The position numbers and the translations under genes are program-made. The notes beneath the pieces were generated by a model. That model was not told the DNA's origin. It did not search any database and saw only the letters and a program-made list of their open reading frames with translations. A stretch of 64,000 bases of DNA, taken from PALSA-693 sp963781155 (GTDB taxonomy: Bacteria; Actinomycetota; Acidimicrobiia; Acidimicrobiales; Palsa-688). The stretch's first letter is position 1, and every line of letters starts with the position of its first letter. Where the stretch lies: NCBI GenBank assembly GCA_963781155.1, contig CAWAEC010000011.1, positions 558,001-622,000 of the forward strand, written 5' to 3'. Below are positions 46,531 through 54,559 of the stretch, one piece after another.

Positions 46531-47070
46531 ATGTTGAGAGTAGTGGTTGACGAGCGGACCAGCGCGGAGCTGGGTTCGAGTCTGGATGAACTGGTGGCTG
46601 AGGGCGCCCGGCGGATGCTGGCCGCGGCGCTGGAGGCCGAGGTGGACGCCTATGTGTCGGGGCTGGTCGACGAGGTCGACGAGCACGGCAAGCGGCTGGT
46701 GGTCCGCAACGGTCACGCCGAGGCCCGCCAGATCGTGACCGGCGCCGGGCCGGTCGAGGTGGTGGCACCGCGGGTGAACGACCGCCGAGTCGACGAGGCG
46801 ACGGGAGAGCGGCGCCGGTTCCGCAGCTCGATCATCCCGCCGTGGGCCGGCAGGTCACCCAAGGTGGCCGAGGTTTTGCCGTTGATGTATCTGCACGGGA
46901 TGAGCTCGAAAGGTTTCGTCCCGGCGCTGGAGGAGTTCTTCGGTTCCGCGGCGGGTCTGTCGGCGTCGGTGGTCACCCGCCTTACTGCGCAGTGGCAGGA
47001 CGAGCGCGAACGCTTCTGTCGGCGGTCGCTGGCCGAGGTCGATTACGTGTACCTCTGGGTGGACGGGATC
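46531..47070 (+). pseudogene. IS256-family (mutator) transposase, first exon
   Basis: ATG 46531 follows CGAGGAAGGAACG. The 180 codons give the N-terminal half: LDELVAEGARRMLAAALEAEVDAYV (DNA-binding region, in part), VEVVAPRVNDRRVDEATGER, VAEVLPLMYLHGMSSKGFVP and SLAEVDYVYLWVDGI. The last motif holds the first Asp of the DDE triad. The coding sequence stops exactly where a group II intron begins. It continues in frame at 51441 with HFNVRLDENRLCALVIVGVR. Confidence 0.85.
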
Positions 47071-47678
47071 GTACGCCATGAGGCGCCGTTTGACCGGGTG
47101 GGGTGGAAGGTCCCACCTGTGGCCTGTCGCAGCAGGCGGCTGAAGCTGAGGGCAGCCTGACCCTGGAGACGCAGGGGAGGGTGGCAAGCAGCCCTGACAA
47201 CGACGGGACGGGCCGGTACTGCCAGACGGCCCGGGTCCGGCAAGCAAGACGGGAAGGTGTAACTCGACGTGAACCAGTGGTGGAACCCCCTCAAGCGGGA
47301 AACACCGGCTCCAACCTGGCGGATATGGGCCGGGCAGCAGTGCACGGAAGGCTGCAGGACCGGGCCGACCGACTTCGGATGGCGTAATACCCGCTGTTAC
47401 GGAGGCCACGAGGAAGGCCTGCGGCGTACTCGTGGCGAGGCTGCAGGGGAAGAGCTGGACACCGTCCCCGTCGAACGGTCAACGGTGAACGTGGGAACCA
47501 TCTCGGGGTTGCCCTCCCCGCCGGCCAGCCAGGTCGGTGGCGGGCAGGCTCGTCGTCAGTTGTTGACCCCGGGATGGGACGGAGTCCTCGTAGTAGTCCG
47601 AGGCCGGGAAAGCCGGTCACATGGCGAAGGGGGACAGCGAGTTCGCAGACGCAGGTCGGGAATGTCAGGAGGTCGACG

Positions 47679-48385
47679 GTGAACACCGACGAGCCGTGGC
47701 CAGATGCCGATTCGGCCTGGTGGCGGGTACTGAAGATCCAGACCAAGCTGCACCAGTGGGCAATAGATGATCCGAACCGTCGGTTCGATGACCTCTACAA
47801 CTTCGTCTACGACCCGGCTGTCCTGGTTGACGCCTGGCACCGGGTCAAGGGCAACAAGGGGGCCCGCTCGGCGGGGGTGGACGGCCAGACGGCCTTCTAC
47901 ATTTCCGTCGTGCGGGGCGAGGAGGAGTTTCTCGCCGATCTCCGGGCTGACTTGAAGGCTCGGACGTTCGTTCCCTTGCCCGTGCGGGAGCGCATGATCC
48001 CAAAGGCCGGAGGCAAACTGCGCCGCCTGGGGATCGCGACCGTGCGAGACAGGGTGGCGCAAGCTGCCCTCAAGTCGGTGCTCGAACCAATCTTCGAAGC
48101 GGACTTCCAGCCGTGCAGCTACGGCTTCCGCCCGAGGCGCCGAGCCCACGACGCCATCGCCGAGATCCACCATTTCACCAGCCGCTCCTATGAGTGGGTG
48201 TTGGAGTGCGACATCACGGCCTGCTTCGACGAAATCTCGCACGTCGGCCTCATGGACCGTCTGCGGGCCAGGGTCGGAGACAAGCGCGTCCTGGGCTTGG
48301 TGAAGGCGTTCCTCAAAGCCGGCATCCTTGGTGAGGATGGGGTGGAGCGGGACACGATCACCGGCACTCCACAAGGTGGGATCCT
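47679..48385 (+). pseudogene. ltrA: Group II intron reverse transcriptase/maturase, N-terminal part
   Basis: GTG 47679 lies six bases after an AGGAGG site. The frame encodes RT blocks: FVYDPAVLVDAWHRVKGNKG, ARSAGVDGQTAFYISVVRGE, LPVRERMIPKAGGKLRRLGI, DFQPCSYGFRPRRRAHDAI, WVLECDITACFDEISHVGLM and RDTITGTPQGGI. The active-site block that follows (YADD) lies after the inserted element at 50585. The enzyme would splice and copy the intron. As it stands it is split by 2.2 kb and should be inactive, unless the insertion is excised. Confidence 0.88.
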
Positions 48386-50001
48386 GACTCCCCCCAACGC
48401 AATGGATAACCGGGGTTCAGAAAGGGGTGGTCTCGCAGGGGGATGGAGTGTCGGATGACGATGCGCTCGGGTCCGACGAGGACTTCTTTGACCACGCTGC
48501 GTAAGACTTTCTGGCGATTCTCGACCGTCGTTGTCTCGCTGGTGTCGCGCAGCCGGGCGAGGAAGCTGTCGAGGTTCTCGGCCAACTTGAGGTAGGTGTC
48601 TTGGTCGAGCAGCTGCGCTTCGAGAGCGTCCATAGAGGCTTGCACACTGGTTTGTTTGGCGCGCAGATCCGGCATGCGTGCGCGCAGCTCCGTGAGGGTG
48701 AGCAGGTCTTCCTGGTAGGCGTTGACGAGTCGGGTGATTGCTTTGGTGGTTCGTGTGAGGTCGCGCTCTAGCCGGGTGCGCTCGGAGGTAGCCGGGTTCA
48801 TGGCGCGCATGTCGGTCAGGCGGCGGTCGAGTTCAGCTCGCGCGAGGGCGGGGTCGGCCAGCAGGGCGGTGACCTGTCCCCACACGATGTCGTCGAGGTA
48901 GTCGGCGCGAACGGGCTTGTTGTCGCAGACGCGGCCTCCCGGGTAGCGGTAGTCGTCTGAGCCCAGGCAACGGTAGTAGTAGATCTTGCGCTTGGCGGTC
49001 CGTGTCGAGGTGCGGTAGTAGGCGTAACCGCAGGACTGGCAGGCGGCGAGGCCCATGAGCAGGCTTGGTTGTTTGCTGTTGCGGGCGGCGAAGCGGCGGT
49101 TCTCGGCCAGCCGCCGCCCGGCCGACTCGAACACCTGGTCTGAGACGATGGCCGGCACGGCGATGGTGATCCACTCCTCATTCGGGCGATGGTATTTGGC
49201 GTGGCGACGCGAGACGCTGCGTCCTTGCAGGCGGGCCTGGCGGTTGATGGCCGGTCGTTTGTCGGTCATGCCGGTCTTGGAGAAGGCGGCGCGGCCCACA
49301 TAGGCCGGGTTCTTGAGCATCCCCCAGATGACCGAGCGATCCCAGCGCTCCTTGCCGGTGCGGGTCGGGATCTTCTCGCCGGTCAACCAGCGGGCCACCT
49401 CGCCGATGGACAACTGATCCTCGGTGTAGCGGCGGAAGACCTCGCGCACCGCTTGGGCTTCGTCTTCGACGATTTCGTAACGGGCTTCGGATAAGTCGCT
49501 GCGACGGATGTAGCGGAACCGGTAGGGGGCGCCGGAGAGTACGTTCACGGTGCCGGCCCGAGCCCTGAAAGCCTTGCCACGCCGGGTCCGTTCGATGATC
49601 AAGGCCCGCTCGTACTCGGCCATCATCCCTTGGAACTGCAGCAGCATCTCGTCTTCGGGGGTCTCGACCTTGCGGGCTTTGACGAAGCGGACCTCGCTGC
49701 CGGCCTTGTTGAACTCGTCGATGAGCAACGTCTGATAGGCCAGCTTGCGGGCCAGGCGGTCAGGCGAGTAGCAGACCACCACGTCCACCGGGACCTGGGC
49801 GGCCAGGTCCCGCAGCCGCTCCAGCGCAGGGCGGACCAGGCTGGCACCGGAGTAGCCCTCGTCGGTGAAGATCCAGCCGTGACCGATCTCAAGTCCCCAC
49901 TGCTCGACCGCGTTCTGGCATTCGGCGATCTGCGAGCCGATCGTCTCCTCCTCCTTCTGGCGTGCCCCCGACACCCGGGCGTAGACGGCTGCGGTCGTCA
50001 T
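48358..50001 (-). CDS. Large serine recombinase (element transposase)
   Basis: From ATG 50001 the protein has 547 residues. Residues 1-150 are the resolvase catalytic domain: AAVYARVSGARQ with the nucleophilic Ser9, DEGYSGASLVRPALERL, VVVCYSPDRLARKLAYQTLL with the catalytic Arg pair, and ALIIERTRRGKAF. A recombinase domain follows (SIGEVARWLTGEKIPTRTGK, SVIWGMLKNPAYVGRAAFSK), then a zinc ribbon (AACQSCGYAYYRTST ... YYYRCLGSDDYR) and a coiled-coil C terminus. The natural end should be near SIPLRDHPFLNPGYP; the frame then reads through the terminal repeat and stops in the RT gene at 48358. It likely moves this element. Confidence 0.9.
   Translation of the reverse strand: MTTAAVYARVSGARQKEEETIGSQIAECQNAVEQWGLEIGHGWIFTDEGYSGASLVRPALERLRDLAAQVPVDVVVCYSPDRLARKLAYQTLLIDEFNKAGSEVRFVKARKVETPEDEMLLQFQGMMAEYERALIIERTRRGKAFRARAGTVNVLSGAPYRFRYIRRSDLSEARYEIVEDEAQAVREVFRRYTEDQLSIGEVARWLTGEKIPTRTGKERWDRSVIWGMLKNPAYVGRAAFSKTGMTDKRPAINRQARLQGRSVSRRHAKYHRPNEEWITIAVPAIVSDQVFESAGRRLAENRRFAARNSKQPSLLMGLAACQSCGYAYYRTSTRTAKRKIYYYRCLGSDDYRYPGGRVCDNKPVRADYLDDIVWGQVTALLADPALARAELDRRLTDMRAMNPATSERTRLERDLTRTTKAITRLVNAYQEDLLTLTELRARMPDLRAKQTSVQASMDALEAQLLDQDTYLKLAENLDSFLARLRDTSETTTVENRQKVLRSVVKEVLVGPERIVIRHSIPLRDHPFLNPGYPLRWGESGSHLVECR
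48386..48403 (+). repeat. Left terminal inverted repeat of the serine-recombinase element
   Basis: GACTCCCCCCAACGCAAT abuts the RT sequence ...GGGATCCT. It is also read as the final codons of the recombinase frame on the minus strand. Confidence 0.82.
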
Positions 50002-50131
50002 GGTCGCTCCTGTCGTTGAGGTGTCCCCGCCGTTCGGGGACCAAAATCCGGTACACCTGGGCCAGCAACTGCTCGCCGGCGCGGTCAAAGACGTGCTCGG
50101 TGGCTACGTGGCGTTCAGCCGACGCCGCCAT
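49889..50131 (-). CDS. Small protein overlapping the recombinase start
   Basis: From ATG 50131 an 80-residue frame begins AERHVATEHVFDRAGEQLLAQVYRILVPE in part (helix-like) and then turns Arg/Gly-rich where it overlaps the recombinase frame. It overlaps the stop of the HTH gene by 17 bases, as in a coupled operon. The first 45 residues look genuine; the rest may be forced by overlap. The function is unknown. Confidence 0.4.
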   Translation of the reverse strand: MAASAERHVATEHVFDRAGEQLLAQVYRILVPERRGHLNDRSDHDDRSRLRPGVGGTPEGGGDDRLADRRMPERGRAVGT

Positions 50132-50453
50132 GATGGCGCTCCAAGAACTCCGACAACGCCTCAGAGACCAGCGAGGAGATGCTCTGCCCAGTAGCACGCG
50201 CTGCTCTACGCACCCCACGGGCGAGGGCCGCGGGAACCTTGACCGTGAACACCACCTTGGGCCCCGGGACCTCCATCGCCCCGCTGTTACGGGCCCGCTC
50301 CACATAGCGGCGGGCTTGGCGCTCCGAGAGCCGATACCGGCGGGCCAGGCTCCGTGCCGCGTCGATAACCTCCATCCCCGCATCGAGAAGCTCGGCGGCG
50401 GCGTTGATCCGCCTGGCCACCTGCTCAGCCCGGGCTCGGCGTCCATCGCTCAT
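50115..50453 (-). CDS. Helix-turn-helix / ribbon-helix-helix accessory protein
   Basis: The 112-residue protein has an N-terminal helix-turn-helix (INAAAELLDAGMEVIDAARS, RRYRLSERQARRYVERAR) and a C-terminal CopG-like segment (VVFTVKVPAALARGVRRAAR, TGQSISSLVSEALSEFLERH). The strand KVVFTVKVP followed by two helices is a typical ribbon-helix-helix. It lies just upstream of the recombinase on the same strand, so it may control or direct transposition. The start follows ATG 50453 next to AT-rich promoter-like DNA (ATTTATATACTACT). Confidence 0.8.
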   Translation of the reverse strand: MSDGRRARAEQVARRINAAAELLDAGMEVIDAARSLARRYRLSERQARRYVERARNSGAMEVPGPKVVFTVKVPAALARGVRRAARATGQSISSLVSEALSEFLERHHGGVG

Positions 50454-50567
50454 GACATTTATATACTACTCTAGGTGTCACTCACAGTCGTGGACCGACG
50501 GCGCGGCTTCTCGTGGGGTCTCTCCCCACGCCGATACGACAAAGCCACCTCGAACTCGAAGTTCGCT

Positions 50568-50584
50568 ATTGCGTTGGGGGAGTC
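50568..50584 (+). repeat. Right terminal inverted repeat of the serine-recombinase element
   Basis: ATTGCGTTGGGGGAGTC is the complement of the left end except for one C fewer. It is followed by CTCTCACCC, the continuation of the RT gene. Confidence 0.82.
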
Positions 50585-51319
50585 CTCTCACCCTTGCTCG
50601 CCAACGTCGCCCTTTCGGTCCTCGACGATCATTTTGCCGAGGCCTGGGAAGCGATGGGCAACTCCTCGTCTCAACGCCAAGCACGCCGGCGCAAGGGTCT
50701 GGCCACCTACCGCTTGGTGCGGTATGCCGACGACTTCGTCGTCGTGGTGTCCGGCACTCGCGCCCACGCCGAAGGGTTGCGGGACGAGGTGGCTGGAGTG
50801 CTTCGACCGATGGGCCTGCGCCTGTCGGAACCGAAGACGGGGATCGTCCACATCGACGAAGGCCTCGACTTCCTCGGCTTCCGCATCCAGCGGCACCAGA
50901 AGCGAGGCACCGGGAAACGGTTCGTGTACACCTACCCCTCGAAGAAGGCGCTTGCCTCGATCAAGGCCAAGGTGCGAACCCTGACCCGAGGGGCAACGGA
51001 CCAGTCGCTCACCGTCCTCATCCACCGGCTCAACCCGGCGATTCGAGGATGGACCAACTACTTCCGCCATGGCGTCTCCAAGGCGACCTTCAACTACCTA
51101 CGCGCCTTCACCTGGCGACGGGTGGTGTGCTGGCTCCGCCACAAGGAGAACCGGGCATCATGGAAGCAGCTCCGCCGACGCTATCTCGACAGATGGTGGC
51201 CGACGGAGGGCAAGGCGGTCCTGTTCAACCCTGCCGGCGTGACGGTGAACCGTTACCCCTATCGGGCGAACCGAATCGCAACGCCATGGGTGACCACGAC
51301 GCAAGGATCGGCCGCATAG
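50585..51319 (+). pseudogene. ltrA: Group II intron reverse transcriptase/maturase, C-terminal part
   Basis: The frame resumes with LSPLLANVALSVLDDHFAEA, then TYRLVRYADDFVVVVSGTRA, with the polymerase YADD box, and RLSEPKTGIVHIDEGLDFLG. The maturase X domain follows (LNPAIRGWTNYFRHGVSKAT), ending HKENRASWKQLRRRYLDRWW. No HNH endonuclease domain follows. Joined to the part at 47679 it makes a full-length maturase of about 480 residues. Confidence 0.88.
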
Positions 51320-51341
51320 TCCAGCGGCATGGGCTCGTGGA

Positions 51342-51377
51342 GAGCCGGATGCGTGGCAACGCGCACGTCCGGTTCGG
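51342..51377 (+). ncRNA. Group II intron domain V
   Basis: GAGCCGGA and TCCGGTTC form the lower stem, and GCGTG / CGCGC with a GCAA loop form the upper stem. The AGC of the catalytic triad region is at the start. It lies 22 bases after the maturase stop, the normal position. Confidence 0.85.
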
Positions 51378-51440
51378 AGGGGCGGGCCGAGGAAACGACC
51401 GGTCGAAACACCGGCACCGCGCCTCGGTCCGACCCCCTAC

Positions 51441-52170
51441 CACTTCAACGTCCGCTTGGACGAGAACCGCCTGTGCGCCTTGGTGATCGTCGGGGTCCGC
51501 ACGGATGGGACCAAGGAGCTGGTGTCGATCAGCGACGGGCACCGGGAGTCCGACCGAGAGCTGGGCGGACGTGCTGAGAGACCTTCGCGGCCGGGGCATG
51601 CGCGCCCCGACGGTGGCGGTCGGCGACGGGGCTTTGGGGTTCTGGGCGGCGTTGCGTGATGTGTTCCCCGACACCGTCGAGGCTCGGTGTTGGGTGCATA
51701 AGGCCGCCAATGTTCTCAACGCCCTGCCCAAGTCCGCTCAGCCCGCCGCGCGCAAGGCGTTGGCCGAGATCCGTGACGCCACCGACCGAGACCATGCTCT
51801 GGCCGCGATCGAGTTGTTCAAGCGGGACTATCAGGCCAAATGGCCCAAGGCGGTGGCCAAGATCGTCGACGACACCGAGGTGCTCCTGTCGTTCTTCGAC
51901 TACCCGGCCGAGCACTGGATTCATTTGAAGACCACGAATCCGATCGAGTCGACCTTCGCCACCGTGCGGTTGCGGACCAAGGTGACCAAGGGTCCCGGCT
52001 CGAGAGCCGCCGGTCTGGCCATGGCCTACAAGCTGATCGAGGCCGCCCAGCACCGGTGGCGATCAGTCAACGCTCCCCACCTCGTCGCCCTCGTCCGAGC
52101 CGGCGCCCGCTTCGAGAAGGGGGTGATGGTCGAGCGAACCAACCAGCAGAACACGGAGGTCGCCGCGTAA
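51441..52170 (+). pseudogene. IS256-family transposase, second exon, frameshifted
   Basis: In the frame set by exon 1 it reads HFNVRLDENRLCALVIVGVR and KELVSISDGHRESD. It then shifts near 51555 to the frame of SWADVLRDLRGRGMRAPTVA, VGDGALGFWAALRDVF (second catalytic Asp), RCWVHKAANVLNALPKS and LKTTNPIESTFATVRLRT (catalytic Glu), to the stop at 52170. All DDE residues are present, but the indel would prevent a full protein even after splicing. Confidence 0.85.
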
Positions 52171-52211
52171 CTCAGCCGAGAAATCTCATCCACAGGTATT
52201 GACTATTTCTC

Positions 52212-52220
52212 TATAGCTGG
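52212..52220. repeat. Target-site duplication of the IS256 element, right copy
   Basis: TATAGCTGG, identical to 46411-46419. Confidence 0.82.
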
Positions 52221-52806
52221 CGAGCACGAAACATGAGCCGACCGGATCACACGTGACAGCAGAGACGGATACGTCGCCGCTCGACCCAGACGGAGGGGCT
52301 AACTGCGACAGAGTCCATGAGCCCGCTTCATAGGTCACTATCGCGGAGAGAACTCCTCCACCCGTTTGCGGAAAGATCTGCTCAGTAACAAGGCACAGAC
52401 CCGAGACCGAGCACCACAGTGACTCGGGAAAGACACCCTGGGCGACAACTCCTGACGGGACAGGCGCCTGGGTGACGGACCACACTCCCCGGTCCTCAAC
52501 GAGAAGAAGGGTTCCGGTCACTATGACACCGCCCCTGTCGGATTCGGTGTAGGTGCCGTCGGCCGCGCAGAATCCCGCGCCCCAGCAGTCGACCCCATCG
52601 ATGGAACCACCGGGCGGACTTGCAGCATGAAGCGAATTACGGACCGAGCCCGGAGGTTGAAGTCGAGCGCGGTGAAGGGGGAGTCGAGCCACGCGGGCGT
52701 TGAGGGCGTACTGGAAGTTCTGTGCACCCGCCCCCAAATCGGCCCAAGCTACGGGCGGAGGTTCTGGGGACATGCGGATGTGTCGGAGGCGACCGGCGTT
52801 CACGGA

Positions 52807-52877
52807 CAGCGGTGCAGCGGTGCAGCGGTGCAGCGGTGCAGCGGTGCAGCGGTGCAGCGGTGCAGCGGTGCAGCGGT
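52807..52877. repeat. 8-bp microsatellite (CAGCGGTG)n
   Basis: CAGCGGTG is repeated eight times without error from 52807, followed by a ninth partial copy CAGCGGT. It lies within the open frame upstream of the repeat protein (minus strand: repeated RCTAAPLH). The unit is not a multiple of three, so a change in copy number shifts the frame. Confidence 0.9.
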
Positions 52878-52938
52878 AAGTTACGGCTTTCGTGACCGGA
52901 AGGCCATAGTCACGTTCTTCCTGATCTGCGCTTGGCAA

Positions 52939-53320
52939 CGGTTCCGGGAACCGACGCGTGTCACCGCGCCAGATCAGACGGTGATGTGCTCGCGGTCGCA
53001 GTCTGGCGCGAGCGCCGAAGGTGCGCCCTTAGCGCAGCCTTCGGCCGCAACCAAAGGGCCTCGCCTTGACTCGGGCGAGGTGGTGGTGGGGGGCGGCCGA
53101 AGTTGGCGGTTGACGCGGCCCGGTGCTGGGTTAAGCCGGTGCCGGGCCGGCCAAGCCGGCCCTGTGCGCTGTTGTCGTTGACGCTTGAGAGAGGGCTGGC
53201 CCCAACCCGGCTCGTTGGGCTGAACTTTTGACAGCTGTATCGAGGAGTTCAGTCACGGGAGGGTTGGGTCCATGTCGGTTTTCGAGGATCCATGCGTCCA
53301 CGGTGATCGGCGGTGTGACG
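52939..53320. other. Intergenic stretch
   Basis: No gene is supported. A short GC-rich palindromic tract lies at about 53110-53165 (GGCCGGCCAAGCCGGCC). Confidence 0.4.
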
Positions 53321-53770
53321 ATGTTCGACCGGCTGATCTTTAAGGGGCATCTGACCCGTCTGTTCGGACCGGACGCCCTCAGGGCGTTCTTGTGGACCCA
53401 GGGGTTTCGGCTGACTCAATGGACCAAGTTCGTCACCGCGGCCACCGAGGCGATCAGCCTCAATGCCTAAGCCTTGGCGTCTCAGGCCGGCCGCCCCTAC
53501 ATCCACCTCGAAGGTCTTGCCACACGATCCGCGACCTCGAAGGAGGACCTCGCCCGTGGCATCGCCCAGCGAGACGGCGTTGTTGAGGGCCTGGTCTGCG
53601 TCCTGCGGGCGGTTGAGCCCTGCCGTTCGTTCGATGTCCGACGCAACCACCGAACCCACCAGCTCGAGATCACCCGTCGGGTCCGCAAATGCACCTACCA
53701 CCGCCTCCGCCAGCTGACCACGAACGCCGCAGCGGGCTTCTCGGCCGCCAAGAGCATCGCCCTGTCGTAA
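53321..53770 (+). pseudogene. Hypothetical conserved protein with in-frame stop
   Basis: ATG 53321 opens FDRLIFKGHLTRLFGPDALR, AFLWTQGFRLTQWTKFVTAA and ATEAISLNA. A TAA at 53468-53470 interrupts it, and the same frame goes straight on with ALASQAGRPYIHLEGLATRS, SKEDLARGIAQRDGVVEGLV and EPCRSFDVRRNHRTHQLEIT. I recognise this pattern from actinobacterial hypothetical proteins of about 400 residues. The stop could be CAA to TAA. The homology ends near 53690, so the C terminus is lost too. Confidence 0.62.
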
Positions 53771-54358
53771 CATTTCGAGCTTCGCGACCCAGATTCGTCT
53801 GTACCGTTCCTCACTGTTCGCCGCGGCTGAAACCCGGTTCCTTTCCACACGGGCCGCGCGCCCGCACGCGCAAGCATCTCACTCTCACCACCCGAGCTGG
53901 CGTGCGCCCGAATCGATCTGCCCCCCTTTGTCCAATCGCAGGCGGCTGACCGGGTCGCGCCATAATGCCGCCCAGCGCCGGCGTTGGGTGGCAGGGCAGG
54001 CCGAGAACTGGCATGAATGATCTGGGATACCCGAACCGAGAAGGCCGGGGCCCGCTGAGCATCCCAGGGCCCCCAGTTCGCCGGTTCGGCGATGGTCGAC
54101 ACGGCTGGAGTTGGGCCGACGGAGTGCGATTATGTATCCTCGGACTGGCGCACACTCGCTTCGACCTTCTGTCGGCGCGTTCTGCATCTCTCCAGCAAAC
54201 GCAGCGCGAGGGACTTGAACTTATGCCGGGGCCGTTCTGTCCGCTGCTGTGCATCACTCAAAGCAGGCTGTGACCTACCAGTACACGAATCGCCCGCTGT
54301 CCGCCGGTACAGGCTTGTTGCTAACGGTTCCGTTAGCAGCCCGACACATCGCCCTTAA
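53771..54358. other. Long intergenic stretch
   Basis: I find no supported gene, RNA or repeat. Confidence 0.4.
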
Positions 54359-54550
54359 TCACCTACAGCCCTTTTCCGCTTGGCAGCGGTGATGCTTGCC
54401 GTGGGGCGGGCAGAAATAGACCTCCAGGCTGGGAGCGTCGGGCGGAGCGTCTTGACTCTCCAGTCGGCCACTTGAACTCGCGCTCGCAGTGTGAGCACTG
54501 CCTGCGCAGGACCCGTCTTTGTCGAGCGGTAGTTCGACCGAAATCTCCAT
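54359..54550 (-). pseudogene. Zinc-ribbon hypothetical protein, frameshifted
   Basis: ATG 54550 has a strong GGAGGAG site. The start MEISVELPLDKDG and the end EVYFCPPHGKHHRC are in one frame. In between, another frame gives LRRQCSHCEREFKWPTGES, so the original product was a small two-Cys-pair zinc-ribbon protein with two compensating indels. One CxxC of the second knuckle has become CPPH. The role is unknown. Confidence 0.5.
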
Positions 54551-54559
54551 CGCTCCTCC

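Larger units (their letters stand above)
48386..50584 (-). mobile_element. Serine-recombinase element with terminal inverted repeats
   Basis: Left end GACTCCCCCCAACGCAAT (48386-48403) and right end ATTGCGTTGGGGGAGTC (50568-50584) are inverted repeats that differ by one C. Each end is flanked by CT (48384-48385 and 50585-50586). Removing the element and one CT restores the RT codons for GGILSPLLAN. Content, read on the minus strand, is a HTH/ribbon-helix-helix protein, a small overlapping frame and a large serine recombinase. The 2-bp duplicate equals the crossover size of serine recombinases. The element is 2.2 kb. Confidence 0.82.
47071..51440 (+). mobile_element. Group II intron interrupted by a serine-recombinase element
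   Basis: Homology of the transposase exons fixes the borders: exon 1 ends ...GGACGGGATC and exon 2 starts CACTTCAACGTCCGC. The intron begins GTACGCC (close to the GUGYG consensus) and ends CTAC (AY consensus). A structured leader (about 47071-47670) precedes the maturase gene. A typical domain V lies at 51342-51377 (GAGCCGG...CCGGTTC arms with a GCAA cap), and a domain VI-like hairpin follows at about 51385-51430. The intron is 4.37 kb; without the 2.2-kb inner element it would be about 2.17 kb, normal for the class. Confidence 0.85.
46420..52211 (+). mobile_element. IS256-family insertion sequence carrying a group II intron
   Basis: The ends form imperfect inverted repeats. Of the outer 25 bases, 18 match between 46420-46444 and the complement of 52187-52211, including the inner block TGTGGATG. 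Outside lie 9-bp direct repeats TATAGCTGG. Inside is a mutator-type transposase gene in two exons (46531-47070 and 51441-52170). Without the intron the element would be about 1.4 kb, typical of the family. It sits in a repeat-protein gene on the opposite strand and restores that frame when removed with one duplicate. Confidence 0.85.
52186..52938 (-). pseudogene. Secreted Cys-pair repeat protein, 5' part (split by IS256)
   Basis: On the minus strand this frame reads GVDCWGAGFCAADGTYTESD, LLLVEDRGVWSVTQAPVPSG, LWCSVSGLCLVTEQIFPQTG and AVTCDPVGSCFVLASY, then runs into the IS256 end (bases 52186-52211). Joined at the TATAGCTGG duplicate it continues NPSSTPDSTVPLVYTLQGG in the downstream half without a frame break. 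The true start is unclear: upstream residues are Pro/Arg-rich and pass through an 8-bp satellite, with no signal peptide visible in this frame. The N terminus may be lost or frameshifted. Confidence 0.75.
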
